From the NCBI GenBank assembly GCA_010909165.1, contig MU008213.1:47481-111480 (forward strand): 64,000 nucleotides of DNA, written 5' to 3'. Origin of the DNA: Anthoceros angustus (taxonomy: Eukaryota; Streptophyta; Anthocerotopsida; Anthocerotales; Anthocerotaceae). Position numbers and translations under genes: made by a program. This document shows positions 57,122-64,000 of this stretch, one piece after another; the stretch's first letter is position 1; every line of letters begins with the position of its first letter. Under the pieces are notes generated by a model. That model did no database searches, was not told where the DNA came from, and worked only from the letters and a program-made list of their open reading frames with translations.

Positions 57122-58205
57122 GCAAATGGCACTCTTGGACTACCCGCCCGATCTTTTATATGAAGGTTTACATCATTCATGATTAGTAAGTGCTAGGTAT
57201 CCATCTTGAGCCTCAAAAGCTTACGTCGTTCCTTATTAGTAAGTGCTAGGTATCCATCTTGAGCCTCAAAAGCTTACTTCGTTCCTTATTAGTAAGTGCT
57301 AGGTATCCATCTTGAGCCTCCAAAGCTTACGTCGTTCCTTATTAGTAAGTGCTAGGTATCCATCTTGAGCCTCAAAAGCTTACGTCGTTCCTAATGAGTA
57401 GGTGCTAGGTATCCATCTTGAGCCTCAAAATCTTACGTCGTTCCTAATTAATAAGTGCTAGGTATCTTGAGTCTTAAGACTTACATCATTCTTAATTCGT
57501 AAGTGCTATGTATTAAGTAAGTTAACAGCGTTAAAAGTCTCTTTTGTTAAACACTCAAACTTGCACTTTATACGATAAACAATCCTAAACCTAAAGAACA
57601 ACACGCACTTGGCAATGCATACAAATGTATGTGCATTTGATGTATATCAACTTTGTGTTCAACCAAGGAAGGCTTAATGCTTGATGTGGTTATTTATTTT
57701 TCTTGGAGAATTGTTCTTACCTAGGTACTTGATGGTGCATTTTCCATATGTTGCACCATCAAGTACAACATATGGAAAATGAGAGCTGGGGAGCTCAGCT
57801 CTAGTCCAAGTCCCACATGTAGACTACTACAGCAGAAAAGAAAGGAAGAGCATCTTCCAAGCGAGGGAGGTCATTGGCGTGGACTTCTTACATGAGGTCG
57901 AGAAGAGCTCTCATCATGTTCGGCCAGAAGTCTGCATAGAACCACGATTGTCCATGTAGATGCGCTATGTGTGATCGCTTGCTTGCCTTTTGAGGGCATG
58001 TGCAAGCATATAGAAGAAGGTGCACTCAGCGGATGGTCAAGCGGACTAGTTGCTAGATGGCGTTACGTACTAATGGTGGAAAAGCCTGTGGACATGTGTC
58101 GTGTGGTGGGTGAAAGATGCACACCAGGTTTTTGACAGCTTGGCCACAAAGGATGTGTGGTGACATGGAGTGCCCTGATGGTTGGGTATGGCCAGCAAGG
58201 GGCTC
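57122..58205 (-). repeat. Long inverted repeat, right arm
   Basis: Reverse complement of 53930-55120. The PPR-derived outer end is in sense orientation here. Differences from the left arm include minisatellite copy number and several indels near 57.9-58.0 kb. Confidence 0.9.
57180..57515 (-). repeat. 53-bp minisatellite, ~7 units (inverted)
   Basis: Units contain TTAGTAAGTGCTAGGTATCC and ATCTTGAGCCTCAAAAGC, then TTACGTCGTTCC. They start about every 53 bp from 57185. The array is the inverse of that at 54622-55075, with fewer units. Confidence 0.92.
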
Positions 58206-58760
58206 GGACAATGATGAGGCTAGGCGCCTGTTGTGATACGGACAAATGGAGCAGGAGGGCCTCCTTTTGGCTGACCATGTTAGTTTTTTCGGCTTGCCTT
58301 TTGAAGGCCTGTGGAAGCCAAGCAGGGGTGGCTTACAGAGAGGCCTACAACGCTAGGGTTTTGACAGCTTGGCCACAAAGGATGTGGTGACATGGTGGAG
58401 TATGCCCTAAACAACAATGACCACTAGGCCAAGAGGCGCTCGTTGTGATATGGACAAATAGAGCAGGAGGGCCTGCTTTTGGCTAACCATGTTACTTTTG
58501 CTCGTCACAAGGCCTATGGGCTTCAACCAACGGTGCAGCTTACAGAACCTTGGGCATGCAACTGCACTCACAAATCATCGAAAGAGGACTAGTGGATGAC
58601 GTTACGTAGCACGTGGTGGGCAACAGCCTGCCGGACATGAGATTGTATGCAGAAATGTGGTGAAGTGGAGGGAGGATGCATGCAGATGTTTGTGGCCACA
58701 TAGGATGTGGTACCATCATGGAATATACGCGGTCTTTGGGTCTTTGATGCATAAAAAGTT
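57850..58760 (+). pseudogene. PPR pseudogene fragment
   Basis: Degenerate pentatricopeptide repeat text. VTWSALMVGYGQQGA occurs at about 58157-58200 and a second degraded TKDV-like block (GHKGCGD) near 58370-58395. Between them comes a VFSACLLKACGS-type helix near 58280-58320, and a later ANHVTFA near 58480. Several stops and frame changes occur. The left portion coincides with the outer part of the right inverted-repeat arm. It resembles the PPR gene at 62.7-64 kb and is probably a decayed duplicate. Confidence 0.7.
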
Positions 58761-59264
58761 ATGGTAACATGATCACAGCGTGGAAGATTACGCAGTTCTT
58801 AGCACATGACCAGCAAAGATTGGCTCACAAGCCACCTGCCTCACAGTGCGTGCATACCACCAGGTCTACCACACATGCAGCAAGTTCTGTGGACAATAAG
58901 TAGAATGGCAAACCAGTGCACCATCTCCACACAGAGCACATGCATCTTCCACATACCACAATCAAACACATGGACTTCTATGCCAAAGCCGGCATCATGC
59001 AGCATCAACTCAGATCATAGAGAGCAAAAGCAAGTGCTCCGGTTCCCAACCAGCCTTCACTTCCATCCTTAGAAGCATAACCTCATGGAGTACAACAAAC
59101 ACGCTGACCTGTTTGTAGGCAGCAATCATTGCACACTCATTGCAAAGAACCGACCTTCATCCTCCTCATATTCCAAAGTAGAATAACAAACATTTGCACA
59201 CATCTGCTGCCGCAACAGTGCTATTGGGCACTTCAACAATCGGGAGAAATCCAAGGGACACAAA
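58761..59264. other. No gene recognised
   Basis: Short frames only, with no motif or repeat partner identified. Confidence 0.4.
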
Positions 59265-60008
59265 TTAAAACACCCCTCGAGATACATTCGAATTGCGAGA
59301 ATGACCTGCGCTATCAACTATCAAAATCTGGACCACGGCATCTTTGTCAGTGTGGTGTGGAGTGGGGTGGCATGGAGCCACAGTGCCAGTGAACTTCTTC
59401 ACTCTTAGATGGTGAATCCGCTGGATCGCCTGCTCGAAATCCAAAAAGCCAGCAACATGTTCTTGCAGCTTGCTCCTACAAGCCAGGTTTTCGGCCAACT
59501 TCTTGTTCACAACATTATAGTGGTCGGTCTTGGCCTTCACACTTTGGCGGACTAGTTCCATGGTGCCTCGTTGAGTTTCTGAGTCCAACCCACCGCCATT
59601 GAGCACAAGGTCTGCTAGCTGGACCTTTGTCAAGTCCAGATCCTTCAAGGCATCCTCCCTTGCCTTAGCAAGCTTTGACTCCTCATCCCCGCACGCCTCC
59701 AAGTCCTTCTTCACACAAAGCACAGCAGCCGAAATCACCTCCATTGGAGCCCAGGGCTACATGCCACTTTTCTCATGCCCAAATATCTTACCTTTCAATG
59801 GACGTACGTGGTCCTTCTCCGTGAAGCTTGCCAACACTTTCGACGAGGACAATGGCTCCTTGTCAATCACAGCTGCTTTTCCTTTGTTGGCAGAGAGCAG
59901 CTCCAAACTTTGCTGCGACGACCGTCGTGGCCTCTGTGTGGGCTGACAGGGAGTTTTCCTTCGACATGGAACTAGCCTTGCACCAAGCTTCAAGCGTGGA
60001 GCGTCCAC
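59265..60008 (-). CDS. Hypothetical helical protein, two frames
   Basis: Two minus-strand frames lie end to end. The upstream one, 60008-59757, is basic and Ser-rich with ANKGKAAVIDKEPLSSSKVL. The downstream one, 59744-59265, is about 159 residues and predominantly helical: EVISAAVLCVKKDLEACGDE, KLAKAREDALKDLDLTKVQL, then ELVRQSVKAKTDHYNVVNKK, and FLDFEQAIQRIHHLRVKKFT. Heptad-like spacing suggests a coiled coil. One stop or frame change separates the two. No family is recognised; it could be a host gene exon or a transposon-derived Gag. Its low repetitiveness sets it apart from the surrounding sequence. Confidence 0.45.
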
Positions 60009-61825
60009 TCCATCCGAGCCCTCATCTTCCTCACCTCCACCTTCCTCGCGTCGCGCCGTCCTCCCATCTTTACACTGGCAACAGATAGGCTAGTGGCGCC
60101 TGCATACAATCATACACCAAGTCATCGATGTTCCTCCATTCTTCCACAACAAATAAATTAGTAGTCCCTGGTAGCCATCATTTGCTCCAGGAAGGCCTCC
60201 AAAGTACCGCCAAAACATCGACCCACCACACGCTTAAGACCAATTGCGTTCTCATCCCGCATTATTCACACAACGGTGGATAGAACCTCATCCCCGAGTG
60301 CCAATTCCATGGACTGCTCACTTGAACACATGTCGACTTGCAAGGCTGCGGTCACTCTCTCTGCGCGAAGGGTGGCATTGCCTCCTTACCTTCCTACTCT
60401 CCCTTGGGCGTGATGCTCCTCCCCACCATCCTCCTCAGATCGCCATAGCCACGCGCCTCCCCTCCAAAGCCACACTGCCTCCCTCCACCCACCAAGTGGT
60501 TCACCCATGGTATCCAGAAGCAAACCTCCAAGCAACCAAGCAACAATGGTAGAACTACACACCGCCCCCACACAAACAGCCACCAACCAAACTAGCAAGC
60601 ACTCGAAACGCCCCACCACCACAGTAGCACCCTCCTAGCAAACACCCAAAACGCCCCACCACCACACTAGCATCCCCCTAGCAAACAAAAACCATGTTAG
60701 AGACAACCTCCAAAATCAAGCAGCCTCCCATCGATCAAAATCCTGCTCAATCATTTTATTCGTCCTACAGGTAGACCATTGTTTTGTATGGAAATGATGC
60801 CTATGTCATTAGTGCATGCCATTCGTTAAACAACAAAAACCACTATGGGCCGCTAAAAGATATAAACTTCTCTCACGACACCCTAATTGTGTGCCTTCTT
60901 CTGCAGGGTATGCTCAAATATGGCATTTTAATGCCCATCGAAAACCCTGTTCCGCGTATATTCACGTCAAAAGCCGCTTGATATATATTCAGCCGCTTCA
61001 AATATTATCGTGTTTCAAGGTGGTGGGAAGTCTGGCAACCCAAAGTACGCTCGAAATAAGCGACAAAGGTCCCGTGCCATAGTTAAACAGCAAGATCGTT
61101 CGCTCTGAAACCAGTTGTAATGGTGGTGAGCCATGAGCAACCCTAAAACGTGAGATGGCAATCCCGGCTCAAGAACGCTTTAGATTGATAAGTGCCCACA
61201 CTTATACCATGGGTGGGGTACATTTCCAGCAACGATCATGGTGGACAACAAGATGAAAACTAACTATCAAGTAGAAAGTAAAGGGACCGTAGGAATACCA
61301 TGACAGTCGATATCTTCTCTTAACTGCTCCTAGTTCCTGCTTGAATTACGTTGAGCTAATTCTTCGTCCCCTCCTCCTGCTCAAACTTTTCCTTAAATCG
61401 CACCATATTCAATTCCCGAGTGGATTGAAAGAGCAAAAATTTTCCATAGTTTCCATCGCCTCCGCCTTTCGGATAGAAGACCGTACTCTATCACACGGAC
61501 AATCCATAGTCATATTCCGCTTTCTTGCGATCTGCATCTACTTGCATAATTGTGTCAATCTTGGTTAGTTCTTCAGCGGATCGGGCCCGCAACAATGCAA
61601 ATTTGTAGATAAGGATGTAGATAGGAGGGCCAGAGGGGCGGTTGGGAGGCAAAATTTGCACCTAAAGGATGCAGATAAGAGAGGCATTCCCTGGAACTAG
61701 GAATTGTGCCGCTCTTTCTTTCTTGCCTCATATTTATCTCCTGAGACAATAGTTGTCCATGCAGGCTGCCAGCTGCTGGATTCGATTTGCCCATCTTGGA
61801 GAATTGGGGAGTAAGAGGGCTCTGT
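60009..61825. other. No gene recognised; small CCACCACC repeat
   Basis: A unit ACGCCCCACCACCACA-TAGCA plus CTAGCAAAC occurs twice, near 60610-60640 and 60650-60690. The rest shows no coding pattern. Confidence 0.45.
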
Positions 61826-62110
61826 GATTGTTTAGTGAGAGCCTTGTGGATGCTTGGGGCGTGTTTGATAGACTTGGTGAGACTAATGTGGTGACATGGA
61901 GTGCCATGATGGCGTGGGGTATTCAGCAGGCATGGGTCGAAGCCCTAGATCTTGACAAGGCTATGTAACAAGAAGGCATCGGCACCCGATTGCGTGACCT
62001 TTGTGTGCCTCCATGCTTGTGCAAGTGTTGGGGAAGTCTCGATTTAGAGAAGAGAAGCAGCTTCATGCACAAATTACATAGGGAGGCGAGGAATGCAAGC
62101 TAACGTTTTC
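61826..62110 (+). pseudogene. PPR fragment
   Basis: AGAGCCTTGTGGATGCT, then GTGTTTGATAGACTTGGTGA, GTGGTGACATGGAGTGCC and GTGACCTTTGTGTGCCTCC parallel 63811-63995 closely. The readable protein is one PPR unit (WGVFDRLGETNVVTWSAMM), followed by a corrupted one with an in-frame TAA near 61965. It is a truncated duplicate of part of the PPR gene downstream. Confidence 0.8.
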
Positions 62111-62158
62111 ACCAAGCTAATGTTTTTTTGCTAAATTGTTTTGTCATTCCTTCTCCTT

Positions 62159-62480
62159 AATTCTTGAGAGATTAGGTTAACATAGAAACTAATTGAGGCT
62201 AGAGAAGGCGGGTCTCACAAGCCGCCTGGTGCCCGGAATATTAATCTACCACGTATGAAGCCGCAATTATAGCCCGTTTTGTACTAATCATCAAATTACA
62301 AAAGCTTCCAGGCCTTAATTCTTGAGAGATTAGGTGAACATGGAGACTAATTGAGACTAGAGAAGGCGGTTCTAACAAGCCGCCTCGTGCCCGGAATATT
62401 AATGTAGATGCGTATGAAGCCGCAATTATAGCCCGTTTTGTACTGATCATCAAATTACAAAAGCTTCCAGGCCTTAATTG
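62159..62480 (+). repeat. Tandem duplication, 2 units of ~158 bp
   Basis: Unit 1 (62159-62316) and unit 2 (62317-62480) share AATTCTTGAGAGATTAGGT, CAAGCCGCCT, CCGGAATATTAAT and CAATTATAGCCCGTTTTGTA. They also share AAGCTTCCAGGCCTTAATT. Differences are few. The array lies 230 bp upstream of the first possible PPR start. Confidence 0.92.
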
Positions 62481-62708
62481 GCGCTCGTCGAACATCCAAA
62501 AGCTTGCCTGTGGCTCGGCAAGTTTTGAAAAGCTAGTGGTCCTGGAGTCGGATGGTTGCAGAACCAGGCAATTCCGATAAGTGTGTGCCGAGAAATCTGA
62601 AATTAGGGTGGCCAAAACGACAACCCTTTGTCTAGGAGCCTGAAACCAAAGTTCAAAACAGGAAGATCTTGCTGAGCCGCTGCAGGTAGCTTTGCCCTGC
62701 TAGCCGCA

Positions 62709-64000
62709 ATGGATGTCAGCTCTAGAATTTGCGTAACTGGGCCAGCTAGGACACGGGAACCGGACGCCTCTGCTGGTCATGGCTGCGTGGCGAGTTGCTG
62801 TTTCGTCGCGCAGGGCGGCAGGGCCGCGTGCGGGGACATCTTATCTGGGTTGGGGAGAGATGAGTTGGAGCTATGGGAAGAGCTCCGCCGGCTTTATGGC
62901 GCCGCGTGAATGTGGTGGGGACCCTTGTCGGCCTGTAGAATGTGAGATTGGCGTGACGGGTGAAATTGTAAGCCAACTGTGTCAGCAGGGGCAGCTGGGC
63001 AAGGCTGTGGAGGCTCTTGGGCTGCTGGTGGAGGGGCTCTGTTGTTTCTCAGTCTCTCTTTATGCCGTCCTGAAACGATGTGTGGTTGAGAGGGATCTGG
63101 TTCTGGGCCGCCGTATCCATGCCCTCACTATGAGAGGGGGTATGAGTCGGACACGTTCCTGAGCAATCACTTCCTGCGAATGTATGCTGCGCATGCCAGG
63201 ATGCAAGAGGCGATGGCAGTGTTCTTGATGGTTGATGGCCCGGATGCGTTCACCTGGTCTGCTATCATATCTGCGCATGTGAGACACGGCCAGGATAAAG
63301 AGGCTGTGGAGCTGTATCGTCGGATGCGGAGGTCTGGTGTGAAGGCAGATGGGCATGTGTTTGTGGCAGCCCTGCAGGCCTGTGCTAGGGGAGGGGACCT
63401 GGAAACTGGTCAGCAGGTGCATGCTGATGTCGTGGCCAGTGGGGTTGATCCGCAGTTGTTTCTTGGGACTTCCTTGGTGGACATGTATGCGAAGTGTGGG
63501 AGCTTGAAAGATGCTCAGAGAATTTTGACCGGCTTGGGCACAAGGATGTGGTGACTTGGAATGCCATGATGGCGGGGTATTCACAGCAGGGCAGGTGGCA
63601 GGAGGCCCTTCGTTTGTACAGGGCTATGTTGGAAGAAGGGCACGGATGCCCCCGATTCTGTGACGTTTGTGTGCCTGCTGCAGGCGTGTGCAAGCGTGGG
63701 TGTCCCAGGGTTGGAGACGGGGAAGCAGCTTCATGCAAATTAGAGAGCTAGGACTTGAGGCTGATGGACTTGTTGGCAGCAGTTTAGTGAACATGTATGC
63801 GAAGTGTGAGAGCCTTGTGGATGCTCGTGGCGTGTTTGATGGACTTGGTGAGAAAATGTGGTTACATGGAGTGCCATGATTGCAGGGTATTCCCAGCAGG
63901 GCATGGGTCAGGAAGCCCTGGATCTTTACAAGGCTATGCAACAAGAAAGCATCGTAGCACCTGATTGTGTGACCTTTGTGTGCCTCCTGCATGCATGTGC
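62709..64000 (+). CDS. PLS-class PPR protein, 5' part, runs off window
   Basis: Plant PPR proteins bind organellar RNA in a sequence-specific way; PLS-class members usually act in C-to-U editing in chloroplasts or mitochondria. After an N-terminal region (62709-62940, possibly a targeting peptide, frame uncertain), helical repeats begin with EIVSQLCQQGQLGKAVEALG. They continue with DAFTWSAIISAHVRHGQDKE, GTSLVDMYAKCGSLKDAQRI, DVVTWNAMMAGYSQQGRWQE and SSLVNMYAKCESLVDARGVF. The final readable unit has GYSQQGMGQEALDLYKAMQQ before the edge. At least six repeats are present; the C-terminal E/DYW domains would lie outside. Candidate starts are the ATG at 62709 or 62779. Five frame changes (near 63135, 63525, 63640, 63733 and 63855) each fall in a run of 3-5 identical bases and are corrected by a one-base change, so the gene itself may be intact. 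Confidence 0.85.

Noticed and set aside
53930-58205. Mutator-type transposon with long terminal inverted repeats
   Set aside because: No transposase-like frame lies in the loop, and no matching 8-11 bp target duplication was seen outside the arms. It is kept only as an alternative in the finding.
59265-59744. SMC or kinesin-type coiled-coil assignment
   Set aside because: Only the helical pattern supports it. No family-specific motif is visible, so it was left as hypothetical.

Overview
The window looks like nuclear DNA of a land plant, most likely a seed-free vascular plant such as a fern. The reasons are the dense, nested and decayed Ty1/copia and Ty3/gypsy LTR retrotransposons, the plant-type primer sites complementary to initiator Met-tRNA, and PLS-class pentatricopeptide repeat (PPR) coding sequence at the right end. 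The species assignment is inference. No rRNA, tRNA or CRISPR was seen, and no intact host gene lies wholly inside the window.

Layout. 0.26-1.5 kb: minus-strand Ty3 gag, abutting a GC-rich, bacterial-looking block (1.49-2.03 kb) that ends at an N. 2.47-6.4 kb: truncated Ty1/copia element (copia-1) with 5' LTR, primer site, gag, protease and integrase. 6.4-9.8 kb: an unclassified element (element X) with a duplicated leader, a gag-like ORF and a long coiled-coil ORF. 10.1-18.9 kb: minus-strand Ty3/gypsy element with an LTR at each end. 19-20.2 kb: element X-like debris. 20.2-23.2 kb: minus-strand copia (copia-3) with RT, RNase H and probable 3' LTR. 23.27-23.51 kb: short copia LTR with primer site. 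24.2-24.8 and 44.05-44.5 kb: two inverted copies of a gag fragment.

26.9-43.1 kb is one Ty1/copia element (copia-2) split by a 12.8 kb Ty3/gypsy element. The inserted element has unusually long LTRs (3,548 and 3,632 bp), TG...CA ends, a primer site and a matching 5-bp target duplication (AGAGG) on both sides. The copia frame resumes exactly once the insert and one AGAGG are removed.

45.0-48.6 kb holds minus-strand coding remnants, one resembling a beta-class N4/N6 DNA methyltransferase, separated by a GC-rich repeat block. 50-53.9 kb is repeat debris, including a second, inverted copy of the copia-1 LTR and a probable solo LTR. 53.9-58.2 kb is a 4.3 kb fold-back structure: two inverted arms of about 1.2 kb, each with a 53-bp minisatellite and a nested hairpin, with PPR-derived outer ends, around a 2 kb loop carrying a tandem repeat of about 125 bp. 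PPR pseudogene pieces follow at 57.9-58.8 and 61.8-62.1 kb. A PPR gene starts near 62.7 kb and runs off the right edge. Its frameshifts all fall in short homopolymer runs, so at least some of the broken frames may be consensus errors rather than mutations.
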